NCBI RefSeq assembly: GCF_027853245.1
Contig: NZ_JAPTZM010000004.1
Length of the DNA stretch: 64,000 nt
Direction: 5' to 3' (one strand)
From: Atlantibacter subterraneus
GTDB taxonomy: Bacteria > Pseudomonadota > Gammaproteobacteria > Enterobacterales > Enterobacteriaceae
The notes beneath the pieces are model-generated. The model searched no databases. It was given only the letters and a program-made list of their open reading frames with translations, and was not told where the DNA came from. Below are positions 52,075 to 61,308 of this stretch, one piece after another (within the stretch, counting starts at the first letter, position 1; each line of letters starts with the position of its first letter). Position numbers and translations under genes: made by a program.

Positions 52075-54111
52075 ATGAATCTCGGCTGGCTTGACTGGCA
52101 ACGCGCGCCCTGGGGCAAAGCAACGGGCAACCAGTGGCGTTACGCCCTGCGCAACGCAATTGCCATGTGCCTGGCACTGAGTATCGCCTACGCGCTCGAT
52201 TTAGATGAGCCTTACTGGGCCATGACCTCTGCCGCCGTGGTGAGTTTCCCGACGCCCGGCGGCGTGATCAGTAAAAGCCTTGGCCGGGTGGTGGGTAGCC
52301 TGATCGGGGCCAGCGCATCGCTGATGATTGCCGGGAGCACGCTCAACGATCCGTGGTTTTTTTCGCTTTCTATGGCCGGCTGGCTGGCGCTGTGCACCTG
52401 GACCTCCAGCCATTTTCACAATAACGCCGCCTATGCCGCCCAGCTTGCGGGATATACCGCCGCGATCATCGCCTTTACCATGGTGAACACTGTGGAAACG
52501 ACCCAGCTCTGGGATATCGCCCAGGCCAGGGTGTGTGAAGTGCTGATCGGCATCGCCTGCGGCGGTTTGATGATGATGGTGCTGCCCAGCACCTCTGATG
52601 GCACCACGCTGCTGGTGTCGCTGAAAACCCTGCACGCGCGGCTGCTGGAACATGCCAGTTTACTCTGGCAACCAGAGACCACCGACGCGATGCGCACCGC
52701 CCACCAGGGAATGATCGGCCAAATCCTGACGCTGAATATTCTGCGTATCCAGGCATTCTGGAGCCATTACCGGTTTCGTCAGAACAACAATCTGCTCAAT
52801 GCCATCCTGCATCAACAGCTACGTCTGACCAGCACCATATCCGGTCTGCGCCGGTTATTAATTAACTGGCAAAACATGCCGCCGCACATTGCTGCGCTGC
52901 AGAGCGATATCCTGGTGGAACTGGCGCGCGAGCAGCCGGATCGCTACCGCATTGCCCGCCTGCTGGCACTATGCCTGCCGCAGAAAGCGAATGATTACCG
53001 GCACCTCGCGTACTCGCAGCGTCTGCGCTATTTTTGTCATAGCTACCTGCGGGTGAATCATCAATTGGTCGCGCTGGAAAACGATCGCGCGGGTATTGAC
53101 GTCCCCACGCCGAAAACCGCCTCGCTAACCCGTCATGCCGATATCGCTGAAGCCCTGTGGAATGCATTACGCACGTTTTGCGTCATTATTCTGGGCTGCG
53201 CCTGGACCATAACGGCACAGTGGGATGCCGGCAGTTCGGCCCTGACCATGATCGCCATTTGCTGCGTACTCTATTCCTCGTCGCCCTCCCCGCATCAGTC
53301 ATTGTCCCTGCTGATGCGCACCCTGATATTGCTGTCGCTGTTTAGCTTTGCGGTCAAATTTGGCCTGATGATCCGGGTCACTGAGCTGTGGGAGTTCCTG
53401 CTGTTTTTATTCCCGCTGCTGACCACCATGCAACTGATGAAGCTCCAGCAGCCAAAATTCGCGGGTTTATGGGGGCAACTCATCGTTTTTATGGGTTCCT
53501 TTATCGCGGTAACCAATCCGCCGGTTTACGACTTTGGCGATTTTCTTAACGATAACCTGGCGAAAATCATCGGCGTCGGCCTGGCCTGGATGGCGTTCTC
53601 GATTTTGAAACCCGGTTCGGACACCCGTAAAGGCCGCCGTCATATTCGGGCGCTGCGCCGGGGCTTTATCGATCAGCTGAGCCGAAAACCCGAGTACAGC
53701 GAAAGCGAATTCGAATCGCTGGTTTACCATCACGTCCACCAGCTCAGCCAGGCCAAAGAAGAGAGCGCCCACCGCTGGCTGCTGCGCTGGGGCGTGGTGT
53801 TGCTCAACTGTTCACACGTGGTATGGGCGCTACGCGCCTGGGAAGCGCGTTCCGATCCGCTGTCGCAGGTGCGGGATATCTGCATCAGCACGCTACGCAA
53901 CGTGATGAGCGAGCGCGGTATTCGGAAAAAACCGCTCGGTGTGGCGTTGATTGAATTACAGCGCTATGCCGAGGTGTTAGCCCGACGCAACGATCCGGCT
54001 GCGGTGGAACTGGCGGCGTTGATTTGGCGTTTGTACTGCTCGCTTAAACAGCTGGAGCAAGCGCCGACAGCGGATAACCCCGCCGACGGCGCACCGGCGA
54101 CTATTTTATAA
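52075..54111 (+). CDS. ydhK: YdhK, FUSC/AaeB-family transporter
   Basis: The 678-aa protein is the membrane pump of the ydhIJK set. Two halves each begin with a cluster of membrane segments (about residues 20-160 and 355-490), followed by cytosolic helices. It starts three bases after ydhJ. It is related to AaeB, which exports hydroxylated aromatic acids; the substrate is unknown. It overlaps sodC tail-to-tail by 11 bases. Confidence 0.92.
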   Translation: MNLGWLDWQRAPWGKATGNQWRYALRNAIAMCLALSIAYALDLDEPYWAMTSAAVVSFPTPGGVISKSLGRVVGSLIGASASLMIAGSTLNDPWFFSLSMAGWLALCTWTSSHFHNNAAYAAQLAGYTAAIIAFTMVNTVETTQLWDIAQARVCEVLIGIACGGLMMMVLPSTSDGTTLLVSLKTLHARLLEHASLLWQPETTDAMRTAHQGMIGQILTLNILRIQAFWSHYRFRQNNNLLNAILHQQLRLTSTISGLRRLLINWQNMPPHIAALQSDILVELAREQPDRYRIARLLALCLPQKANDYRHLAYSQRLRYFCHSYLRVNHQLVALENDRAGIDVPTPKTASLTRHADIAEALWNALRTFCVIILGCAWTITAQWDAGSSALTMIAICCVLYSSSPSPHQSLSLLMRTLILLSLFSFAVKFGLMIRVTELWEFLLFLFPLLTTMQLMKLQQPKFAGLWGQLIVFMGSFIAVTNPPVYDFGDFLNDNLAKIIGVGLAWMAFSILKPGSDTRKGRRHIRALRRGFIDQLSRKPEYSESEFESLVYHHVHQLSQAKEESAHRWLLRWGVVLLNCSHVVWALRAWEARSDPLSQVRDICISTLRNVMSERGIRKKPLGVALIELQRYAEVLARRNDPAAVELAALIWRLYCSLKQLEQAPTADNPADGAPATIL

Positions 54112-54622
54112 CGCCACAGGCGAAACGTGCCCCGCCACCGCCAAGCGGTTCCGGTTTATCGGACATGTTATCGCCACCGACGTGGATCATCAGCGCCTTG
54201 CCCTTCACTTCATCCAGTTTTTTCAGACGTGGCGCGGTGACCGCCTCTTTGGCGTTGCCGTCTTTATCCACTAACAGCACCGGCAGATCCCCAATATGGC
54301 CTGCGCCTTCCGGGCCCTGGTGCTTACCGGTCGTTTGCGGATCGAGGTGACCACCCGCCGCTTCTGCCGCGGACGGTTTACCGTCTTTCATCGCCGGTTC
54401 GCAGCTGCCGTTAGCGTGGATGTGGAAACCGCGCTCGCCGGGCGGCAGGGCTTTCAGATCGGGGGTAAATTTCAGGCCGTTATCGGTTTCTTCAATTTCG
54501 ACTTCACCGATGGATTGACCGATGCCCTGAGGGGTAACCAGATGCATCTCAACGTCTTCACTGGCTGCCTGGGCTGCGCCGCAGGCAAACAGGACAACCA
54601 TTGCCAGACTGATCTTTTTCAT
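54101..54622 (-). CDS. sodC: Periplasmic Cu/Zn superoxide dismutase
   Basis: The 173-aa protein has a signal peptide (about 1-20, ending AAQA), copper/zinc ligands in GFHIHANG, GGHLDP and HQGPEGAGHIGDLP, and disulphide cysteines in SCEPA and FACGVIK. It removes superoxide in the periplasm. It is convergent with ydhK. Confidence 0.96.
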   Translation of the reverse strand: MKKISLAMVVLFACGAAQAASEDVEMHLVTPQGIGQSIGEVEIEETDNGLKFTPDLKALPPGERGFHIHANGSCEPAMKDGKPSAAEAAGGHLDPQTTGKHQGPEGAGHIGDLPVLLVDKDGNAKEAVTAPRLKKLDEVKGKALMIHVGGDNMSDKPEPLGGGGARFACGVIK

Positions 54623-54702
54623 CGTGCCTCCTGATTCATGTATTTGCCTGTTAAGTCTAGAACACAGGCAAGATTCGAATCGGGAGGCAACGATTTTAGG
54701 AA

Positions 54703-55599
54703 TTACGGTACATCGTAACCCAGCGCGGCTTTACGGATGCGGAACCACTGCTGACGAGTCATCTCCAGCGACAACGCATGGATCGCAGACCGCACGCGTT
54801 CGATTTTTCCTGAACCGATAATCGGTAGCGGCTGCGACGGCAGACGCATCACCCACGCGTAGACCACCTGTTCGATGGTTTGCGCGCCGATCTCCTGCGC
54901 CACCTGGTGCAGTTCATCACGCAGCGGCTGGAAGGTCTCATCGTTAAACAGGCGGCCACCGCCGAGGCAGGACCACGCCATGGGGCGAATGCGCAGCTGT
55001 TGCAGTTGATCAAGCGTACCGTCCAGCAGCAGCGGCTGATGTACGGGAGAAATTTCTACCTGGTTAGTCGCCAGCGTAAACGGCAGGCGCGACTGGAGCA
55101 GCGAGAACTGCGCCGGAGTGAAGTTCGATACGCCGAAGTGGCGCACTTTGCCTGCCTGGTGCAGTTGCAGGAAGGCTTCGGCCACCTCATCCGCATCCAT
55201 TAACGGGTCCGGGCGGTGGATCAGCAGCAGATCGAGATGCTCAACGGCAAGATTTTTCAGCGAGGTCTCGGCGCTTTCGACAATATGCGCGCGATCGGTG
55301 ATGTAGTGGCCAATTTTATTTTCCGCTTTGGCCGTGGTGGCGATGCCGCACTTGGTGACGATTTCCATTTTGTCGCGCAGCTGCGGTGCCAGCTTCAGCG
55401 CTTCGCCAAACGCCGCTTCGCACTGGTAACCGCCGTAAATATCGGCGTGATCGACAGTGGTGATCCCTAAATCGAGATGTTGTTCGATAAAGCTGACCAG
55501 CTCCCGCGCCGACATATTCCAGTCCATCAGCCGCCAGTAGCCCATCACCAGACGCGAAAATTCCGGGCCTTGCGGCGCAAGGGTAATACGATGAACCAT
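54703..55599 (-). CDS. ydhF: YdhF, aldo-keto reductase family protein
   Basis: The 298-aa protein matches E. coli YdhF. The AKR tetrad is present: D and Y in VDHADIYGG, K in IVTKCGI, H in LLIHRPDP. It may reduce carbonyls with NADPH; the substrate is unknown. The gene precedes sodC on the same strand. Confidence 0.94.
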   Translation of the reverse strand: MVHRITLAPQGPEFSRLVMGYWRLMDWNMSARELVSFIEQHLDLGITTVDHADIYGGYQCEAAFGEALKLAPQLRDKMEIVTKCGIATTAKAENKIGHYITDRAHIVESAETSLKNLAVEHLDLLLIHRPDPLMDADEVAEAFLQLHQAGKVRHFGVSNFTPAQFSLLQSRLPFTLATNQVEISPVHQPLLLDGTLDQLQQLRIRPMAWSCLGGGRLFNDETFQPLRDELHQVAQEIGAQTIEQVVYAWVMRLPSQPLPIIGSGKIERVRSAIHALSLEMTRQQWFRIRKAALGYDVP

Positions 55600-55650
55600 C
55601 TTAATTTCCTCGACGAATAAAAGAGTGCTGAGTATACGTGACTGCGCGGG

Positions 55651-55890
55651 CTAGAAAAGTGAAGGTTGTTGCGGTTCGTCATCCTGCGAAGTTTTACCGG
55701 CGCGCAGCTTGCGCAGCCAGCGCTGGCGGCACAGGCGTAGCACTTCCTGCTTCTGGGCGTCGCTCATGGCCTGCCAGTTGAAACGCTCGTCTCTGCTGCG
55801 CATACAGCCGCGGCAAAAGCCCTTTTCATCGGACTGGCAAATTCCGCGACACGGGCTTTGGATCGGGAAAAACTCGAGTTGTTCGGCCAC
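55651..55890 (-). CDS. ydhL: YdhL, DUF1289 protein
   Basis: A 79-aa protein with a metal-site-like cysteine set: CRGICQSDEKGFCRGC. It is the usual DUF1289 member next to ydhF. Function unknown. It is divergent from nemR. Confidence 0.92.
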   Translation of the reverse strand: MAEQLEFFPIQSPCRGICQSDEKGFCRGCMRSRDERFNWQAMSDAQKQEVLRLCRQRWLRKLRAGKTSQDDEPQQPSLF

Positions 55891-56003
55891 TGCCCCTCCG
55901 GATTGAATGCCTTGTTACTATTCAAGCCTGTGAAAGCCGTTGTTGCAAGTGTTCGGCCCTTTTATGTGACAACGTCACCCCAGCGTTAAACAAAACATTG
56001 CAT

Positions 56004-56020
56004 TAGACCGATTGGTCTAC
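56004..56020. promoter_or_regulatory. NemR operator before nemR
   Basis: TAGACC-GATT-GGTCTA (56004-56019) is an inverted repeat that closely matches the known NemR box, 14 bases before the nemR start. Confidence 0.88.
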
Positions 56021-56033
56021 TACAGTAAGCGCC

Positions 56034-56630
56034 ATGAACAAGATAGCTGAACACGATACCCGCGAACACATCCTTGCAACCGGCGAGCAGCTTTGCCTGC
56101 ACCGGGGCTTTGTGGGTATGGGATTAAGCGAGCTGCTAAAAACCGCTGAAGTGCCGAAAGGGTCGTTTTACCACTACTTCCGTTCAAAAGAAGCCTTTGG
56201 TGTGGCGATGCTCGAGCGCTACTACACGGCCTATCATCAGCGCTTAACCCAGCATTTTTCCGCGCCAGACAGCACCGCCCGTGAAAAGCTGCTGGCGCAC
56301 TATCAGCAAACGCTGCAACAGTTTTGCCAGCACGACCAGATCAACGGTTGCCTGACGGTGAAGCTGTCTGCCGAGGTGTGCGATCTGTCGGAAGATATGC
56401 GCGTCGCGCTCGATCGCGGCGCGGCGAAAATCATCGCCCTGCTGGCGGAAAGCCTGGCGCAGGGCGTGCAGGAAGGTAGCCTGAGGTTAACCCATGATGC
56501 CGTTTCCACTGCAAATGTGCTTTACGCCCTGTGGCTGGGTGCCAGCCTGCAGGCCAAAATTTCGCGCAGCGCCCTGCCGTTAGAAAGCGCGTTGGGCCAT
56601 GTGAAAGCCTTACTCTCAGCACCTGAGTAA
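56034..56630 (+). CDS. nemR: NemR, TetR-family electrophile sensor
   Basis: The 198-aa protein has a TetR HTH (GMGLSELLKTAEVPKGSFYHYF) and the sensor cysteines of NemR, including CLTVKLSAEVCDLSED, where Cys106 in E. coli senses electrophiles such as bleach and methylglyoxal. It represses nemR-nemA-gloA. Its stop codon is inside a terminator. Confidence 0.95.
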   Translation: MNKIAEHDTREHILATGEQLCLHRGFVGMGLSELLKTAEVPKGSFYHYFRSKEAFGVAMLERYYTAYHQRLTQHFSAPDSTAREKLLAHYQQTLQQFCQHDQINGCLTVKLSAEVCDLSEDMRVALDRGAAKIIALLAESLAQGVQEGSLRLTHDAVSTANVLYALWLGASLQAKISRSALPLESALGHVKALLSAPE

Positions 56631-56643
56631 CAGGTGCTTTTTA
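56618..56643 (+). terminator. Intrinsic terminator overlapping the nemR stop
   Basis: AGCACCTG and CAGGTGCT pair, with the nemR TAA in the loop, followed by TTTTTATTT. It would limit nemR read-through into nemA. Confidence 0.85.
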
Positions 56644-56656
56644 TTTCGAACAATAC

Positions 56657-56671
56657 TAGACGACCGGTCTA
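56657..56671. promoter_or_regulatory. Second NemR-like box before nemA
   Basis: TAGAC-GACC-GGTCTA resembles the NemR box but with one base less between half-sites. It lies 14 bases before the nemA start, after the terminator. It suggests a separate NemR-controlled promoter for nemA. Confidence 0.65.
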
Positions 56672-56684
56672 CTCAGGAGTTTTT

Positions 56685-57782
56685 ATGTCATCAGAGAAAC
56701 TGTTTACCCCGCTAAAAGTGGGCGCTGTTAGCGTGCCGAACCGCGTATTTATGGCGCCGTTGACCCGTCTGCGCAGCATCGAGCCGGGTGATATCCCAAC
56801 CGCCATGATGGTGGAGTATTACCGCCAGCGCGCCAGCTCCGGTTTGATCATCAGCGAAGCGACCCAGATTTCTGCCCAGGCCAAAGGCTATGCGGGCGCG
56901 CCGGGCCTGCACAGCGAAGAACAAATCGCCGCATGGAAAAAAATTACCGCAGCGGTTCACGAACGCGATGGCCGTATTGCGGTCCAGCTGTGGCACACTG
57001 GCCGTATTTCCCACGCCAGTCTGCAACCGGGCGGTGAAGCGCCGGTCGCGCCGTCGGCGATCCGTGCGGAAACTCGCACCTCGCTGCGTGATGAAGAGGG
57101 CCACGCGACTCGCGTCGATACCTCTACGCCACGCGCGCTGGAAACCGAAGAAATCCCCGGGATTGTTAACGACTTCCGCCAGGCGGTGATTAACGCCCGC
57201 GAAGCCGGATTCGATCTGGTGGAACTGCACGCCGCCCATGGCTATCTGCTGCACCAGTTCCTCTCCCCGGCCTCTAACCAGCGTACCGATGCTTACGGCG
57301 GCAGCATCGAAAACCGCACCCGTTTAGTGCTTGACGTGGTGGATTCGGTCAGCGATGCCTGGGCATCCGATCGCATCGGCATTCGCATTTCGCCGCTCGG
57401 CCCGTTCAACGGCCTCGACAACGGCGAAGACCAGGAAGAAGCCGCGCTGTATCTGATTGGCGAGCTGGCAAAACGCAACCTGGCCTACCTGCATATTTCC
57501 GAACCGGACTGGGCGGGCGGCAAGCCATACTCTGACGAATTCCGCGCCAAAGTGCGCCAGCAGTACCCGGGCGTCATCATCGGGGCCGGTGCCTATACGG
57601 CAGAAAAAGCGGAACAGTTGATTTCCAAAGGCTATATCGACGCCGTTGCGTTTGGCCGCGTCTACATCGCCAACCCGGACCTGGTAGAACGTCTACAGCG
57701 CAAAGCGGAGCTGAATGCCCAGAAACCGGAGCTGTTCTACGGCGGCGGCGCGGAAGGCTATATCGACTACCCCACGCTGTGA
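56685..57782 (+). CDS. nemA: NemA, N-ethylmaleimide reductase
   Basis: The start at 56685 (MSSEKLFTPLKVGAVS) follows AGGAG and gives 365 aa, as in E. coli. It is an old-yellow-enzyme FMN reductase: VQLWHTGRISHASLQPGG and the catalytic Tyr/His in ELHAAHGYLLHQFLSP. It reduces electrophilic alkenes, nitro compounds and quinones. A frame extension upstream lacks conservation. Confidence 0.95.
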   Translation: MSSEKLFTPLKVGAVSVPNRVFMAPLTRLRSIEPGDIPTAMMVEYYRQRASSGLIISEATQISAQAKGYAGAPGLHSEEQIAAWKKITAAVHERDGRIAVQLWHTGRISHASLQPGGEAPVAPSAIRAETRTSLRDEEGHATRVDTSTPRALETEEIPGIVNDFRQAVINAREAGFDLVELHAAHGYLLHQFLSPASNQRTDAYGGSIENRTRLVLDVVDSVSDAWASDRIGIRISPLGPFNGLDNGEDQEEAALYLIGELAKRNLAYLHISEPDWAGGKPYSDEFRAKVRQQYPGVIIGAGAYTAEKAEQLISKGYIDAVAFGRVYIANPDLVERLQRKAELNAQKPELFYGGGAEGYIDYPTL

Positions 57783-57862
57783 TGGGAATTGATAGCGGCG
57801 ACGTATCGCCGCTATACTCAAATTCCCTTGATGGTTAAAAACTTACAGATAACGAGGATGTT

Positions 57863-58270
57863 ATGCGTTTACTTCACACCATGTTACGCGTTGGCGACTT
57901 GCAACGTTCCATCGATTTCTACACCAAAGTACTGGGCATGACCCTGTTGCGCACCAGCGAAAACGAAGAGTACAAATACTCTCTGGCGTTCGTTGGCTAC
58001 GGTCCGGAAAGTGAAGAAGCCGTTATCGAGCTGACTTACAACTGGGGTGTGGACAGCTATGAGCTCGGCACCGCCTACGGCCACATCGCGCTAAGCGTGG
58101 ATAACGCGGCGCAAGCCTGCGAACGCATTCGCGCTAACGGCGGCAACGTCACCCGCGAAGCCGGCCCGGTCAAAGGCGGCACCACGGTTATCGCCTTCGT
58201 TGAAGATCCGGACGGCTATAAAATCGAACTGATTGAAGCCAAAGACGCCGGCAAAGGCCTCGGCAACTGA
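57863..58270 (+). CDS. gloA: Glyoxalase I
   Basis: The 135-aa protein matches GloA. Metal ligands His5, Glu56, His74 and Glu122 lie in MRLLHTML, AVIELTYNW, GHIALSVD and YKIELIEA. It converts the methylglyoxal-glutathione adduct to lactoylglutathione and belongs to the NemR group of genes in E. coli. Confidence 0.97.
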   Translation: MRLLHTMLRVGDLQRSIDFYTKVLGMTLLRTSENEEYKYSLAFVGYGPESEEAVIELTYNWGVDSYELGTAYGHIALSVDNAAQACERIRANGGNVTREAGPVKGGTTVIAFVEDPDGYKIELIEAKDAGKGLGN

Positions 58271-58367
58271 TCTCCTGGCGGGCGCTAACTGCGCCCGCCC
58301 TGCTGCAACTCCCGCCTTTTTTTGCCATAATACGCGCTGCTTTTCATTCCCCAACATAGAGACGCTG

Positions 58368-59018
58368 ATGTCCGACAACGCTCAACTTACCGGTCTGTGC
58401 GACCGTTTTCGTGGTTTTTATCCCGTCGTGATTGATGTGGAAACTGCCGGATTCAACGCTAAAACTGACGCCCTGCTGGAAATCGCCGCCGTCACGCTAA
58501 AGATGGATGAACAGGGTTGGCTCGGTATCGACGAAACGCTGCACTTCCATGTCGAACCCTTCGAAGGCGCGAATTTACAACCCGAAGCCCTGGCCTTTAA
58601 CGGCATCGATCCCAGCAACCCGCTGCGCGGCGCGGTCAGCGAATATGATGCCCTGCACGCTATCTTTAAAATGGTGCGTAAAGGCATTAAAGATCGCGGC
58701 TGTAATCGGGCGATTATGGTGGCGCACAACGCCACGTTTGATCACGGCTTTCTGATGGCGGCGGCGGAACGCGCCTCGCTGAAGCGCAACCCGTTCCACC
58801 CGTTTGTGACCTTTGATACCGCGGCGTTAAGCGGTCTGGCATTGGGGCAAACCGTGCTGGCGAAAGCCTGCCTGGCGGCGGGCATCCCGTTTGACAGCAC
58901 CCAGGCGCACTCCGCCCTGTATGACACCGAACAAACGGCGCTGCTGTTTTGCGAAATCGTTAACCGCTGGAAGCGTCTGGGCGGCTGGCCAGTTCCGCCG
59001 TTGCAGGCTGATGAATAG
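58368..59018 (+). CDS. rnt: Ribonuclease T
   Basis: The start at 58368 (MSDNAQLTGLCDRFRG) gives 216 aa. DEDD exonuclease motifs are present: VIDVETAGF, HNATFDHGF and HSALYDTEQ. It trims 3' ends of tRNA and other RNAs. In E. coli lhr follows in the same operon; here grxD follows after a terminator. Confidence 0.96.
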   Translation: MSDNAQLTGLCDRFRGFYPVVIDVETAGFNAKTDALLEIAAVTLKMDEQGWLGIDETLHFHVEPFEGANLQPEALAFNGIDPSNPLRGAVSEYDALHAIFKMVRKGIKDRGCNRAIMVAHNATFDHGFLMAAAERASLKRNPFHPFVTFDTAALSGLALGQTVLAKACLAAGIPFDSTQAHSALYDTEQTALLFCEIVNRWKRLGGWPVPPLQADE

Positions 59019-59020
59019 AC

Positions 59021-59051
59021 AAAAAAAAAGCGACCCGGGGTCGCTTTTTTT
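59021..59051. terminator. Bidirectional terminator between rnt and grxD
   Basis: AGCGACC and GGTCGCT pair over CGG, with a long A-run before and T-run after. Confidence 0.92.
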
Positions 59052-59065
59052 AATGCTGGCGCGAA

Positions 59066-59407
59066 TTATTCCGCGTCAGACTCTTTATGTTTTTCAGCCG
59101 TTTCTTTAATCAGCTGTTGCAGTTCGCCGCGCTGGTACATCTCGATAATGATATCGCAGCCGCCGACCAGTTCACCGTCTACCCACAGCTGCGGGAAGGT
59201 TGGCCAGTTAGCGTATTTCGGCAGCTCGGCGCGGATGTCCGGGTTCTGCAGAATGTCGACGTAAGCAAAACGTTCGCCGCAGGCAGACAGCGCCTGTACG
59301 GCCTGAGCGGAGAAACCACAGCTCGGCAGCTTCGGGGAGCCTTTCATGTACAGCAGGATCGGGTTTTCAGCGATTTGGCGTTCAATTTTTTCGATAGTGG
59401 TGCTCAT
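59066..59407 (-). CDS. grxD: Monothiol glutaredoxin GrxD
   Basis: The 113-aa protein has the monothiol motif CGFS (KLPSCGFSAQ) and the family block TFPQLWVDGELVGGCDI. It carries 2Fe-2S clusters and helps iron-sulphur and iron sensing. E. coli GrxD has 115 residues. Confidence 0.95.
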   Translation of the reverse strand: MSTTIEKIERQIAENPILLYMKGSPKLPSCGFSAQAVQALSACGERFAYVDILQNPDIRAELPKYANWPTFPQLWVDGELVGGCDIIIEMYQRGELQQLIKETAEKHKESDAE

Positions 59408-59738
59408 TGTCTTGCTTCCTCAAGCTTCTCAGGCAAACAGCCTGTATTTTACTGGTTATCAGGGAACCGTGTAAATCTGGCAGATAAACGCAACAGTCCC
59501 GGTAAACATGTGGCAAGAATAACATTTTCGCCACGTAAAACCTTACTCTTTCACTCAACTATTGTGCAAAAAGCCATCATGCGATTCGCCGGTTGGCTAT
59601 TTTATTTGCGCCCGGTATCAAAACAGCGTTTTGGGATAATAACTCTCTTACCTTCAGGCAATTTTATAGATTAGAATCGACGGGTTTTTGGAAATCACAC
59701 GTTGGCATGATTGTCAGCTTAGTTCAGGGGAACGCTCA
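59408..59738. other. Intergenic region between grxD and mepH
   Basis: About 330 bases carrying both promoters. An AT-rich stretch near 59,640-59,670 may hold the mepH promoter, but I identify no certain site and no gene. Confidence 0.6.
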
Positions 59739-60569
59739 GTGGCGCGGATGAATAAAGTTTCGCTTACGCTTTGTGCTCTGTTTTTTACGTCTTTAACTTT
59801 TACGCCATTAGCTCAGGCGTCGGAGCACGCACGTCCATCGGCCGTGCATAAGCAAATCACCAAAACGAAAACCACCACTAAACAAACCACCGCCAGCAAG
59901 ACCGCAGCAAAAAAGAAAACCACTAAACCATCAGCAGTAAAAACCGCGAAAACAACTACCGCTAAAAAAAGTACCTCCGGCAAGAAAACCGCCGCCTCTT
60001 CTAAAACCGTAGCCAAAAATCGTCGGGTTTCTCAGCCCGTCACTGCCGCTGCGGATGTCGTCAAGCAGACCTGCACCAAATCCCGTAAAACCGGCAAGAA
60101 ACAGTGCGTGACGGCAAAAGCCGCCAAGCCCACCACGATTGCCGAAGCGCATAAAATTCGGGTGCAAAAAGCGCAACAAACCGCCATGACCAAACTGATG
60201 GGCCAAATCGGCAAACCTTACCGCTGGGGGGGATCGTCGCCGCGTACCGGTTTTGATTGTAGTGGGCTGATTTATTACGCCTATAAAGATCTGGTGAAGT
60301 TCCGTATTCCGCGTACTGCCAACGAAATGTACCACCTGCGCGATGCCGCACCGGTCAACGTGGCGGAGCTGGAAAGCGGTGACCTGGTGTTCTTCCGCAC
60401 CCGGGGCCGCGGCACTGCCGATCACGTGGGCGTTTACGTCGGCAACGGGAAATTTATTCAGTCCCCGCGTTCCGGTCGCGACATTCAAATCACTTCTCTT
60501 AGCGAAGAGTACTGGCAACGCCATTACGTGGGCGCACGCCGCGTGATGACCTCAAAGAACATTCGTTAA
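59739..60569 (+). CDS. mepH: MepH, murein DD-endopeptidase (NlpC/P60)
   Basis: GTG at 59739 (MARMNKVSLTLCALFF) matches the E. coli start MARIN and has CAGGGG before it; it gives 276 aa (E. coli 271). A signal peptide (about 1-27) is followed by a Lys/Thr/Ala-rich linker (about 35-110) and the C-terminal NlpC/P60 domain: catalytic Cys in TGFDCSGLIYYA and His in ADHVGVYVG. It cuts peptide crosslinks in peptidoglycan for growth. Confidence 0.94.
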   Translation: MARMNKVSLTLCALFFTSLTFTPLAQASEHARPSAVHKQITKTKTTTKQTTASKTAAKKKTTKPSAVKTAKTTTAKKSTSGKKTAASSKTVAKNRRVSQPVTAAADVVKQTCTKSRKTGKKQCVTAKAAKPTTIAEAHKIRVQKAQQTAMTKLMGQIGKPYRWGGSSPRTGFDCSGLIYYAYKDLVKFRIPRTANEMYHLRDAAPVNVAELESGDLVFFRTRGRGTADHVGVYVGNGKFIQSPRSGRDIQITSLSEEYWQRHYVGARRVMTSKNIR

Positions 60570-60688
60570 TCCTTTACCTGCCTGGCTAACAGGCAGGTAA
60601 CTTCATCTTTTGCTTGCCCTTTTGATTTGCTACCCTAAACCCACACTAAATGCGTGGAATTTAGTGAATCATAATAAGGAGTGAAGCA

Positions 60689-61270
60689 ATGTCGTTCGAA
60701 TTACCTGCATTACCGTATGCCAAAGACGCGCTTGCGCCGCACATTTCCGCCGAAACGCTGGAATATCACTACGGAAAGCACCATCAGGCCTACGTTACCA
60801 ACCTGAATAACCTGATCAAAGGCACCGCGTTTGAAGGCAAATCGCTGGAAGAGATCGTGCGCAACTCGGAAGGCGGTGTGTTCAATAACGCCGCCCAGGT
60901 GTGGAACCACACTTTCTACTGGCACTGCCTGGCACCCAACGCGGGCGGCGAGCCGACCGGCGCGCTGGCGGAGGCCATCAACAAGGCGTTTGGCAGCTTT
61001 GCGGAGTTTAAAGCGCAGTTTACCGATGCGGCTATCAAGAACTTCGGTTCCGGCTGGACCTGGCTGGTGAAAAAACCGGACGGCGCGCTGGCGATTGTTT
61101 CAACGTCTAACGCCGGCACCCCGTTAACCAGCGACGCTAAACCGCTACTGACGGTGGACGTGTGGGAACATGCTTATTACATCGACTACCGCAACGCCCG
61201 TCCGCAGTACCTGGAGCACTTCTGGGCGCTGGTAAACTGGGAGTTTGCGGCGAAAAACTTCGCCGCATAA
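60689..61270 (+). CDS. sodB: Iron superoxide dismutase
   Basis: The 193-aa protein equals E. coli SodB. Iron ligands lie in EYHYGKHH (His27), NHTFYW (His74), and DVWEHAYYID (Asp157, His161). It removes superoxide in the cytosol. GGAGTG precedes the start. A terminator follows. Confidence 0.97.
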   Translation: MSFELPALPYAKDALAPHISAETLEYHYGKHHQAYVTNLNNLIKGTAFEGKSLEEIVRNSEGGVFNNAAQVWNHTFYWHCLAPNAGGEPTGALAEAINKAFGSFAEFKAQFTDAAIKNFGSGWTWLVKKPDGALAIVSTSNAGTPLTSDAKPLLTVDVWEHAYYIDYRNARPQYLEHFWALVNWEFAAKNFAA

Positions 61271-61280
61271 GCCCGTATCA

Positions 61281-61308
61281 CGGAGAAGGTCGCCCTTCTC
61301 CGTTTTTT
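61281..61308. terminator. Terminator between sodB and ydhP
   Basis: CGGAGAAGG and CCTTCTCCG form a 9-bp stem over TCGC, followed by six Ts. It overlaps the end of the convergent ydhP. Confidence 0.92.
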
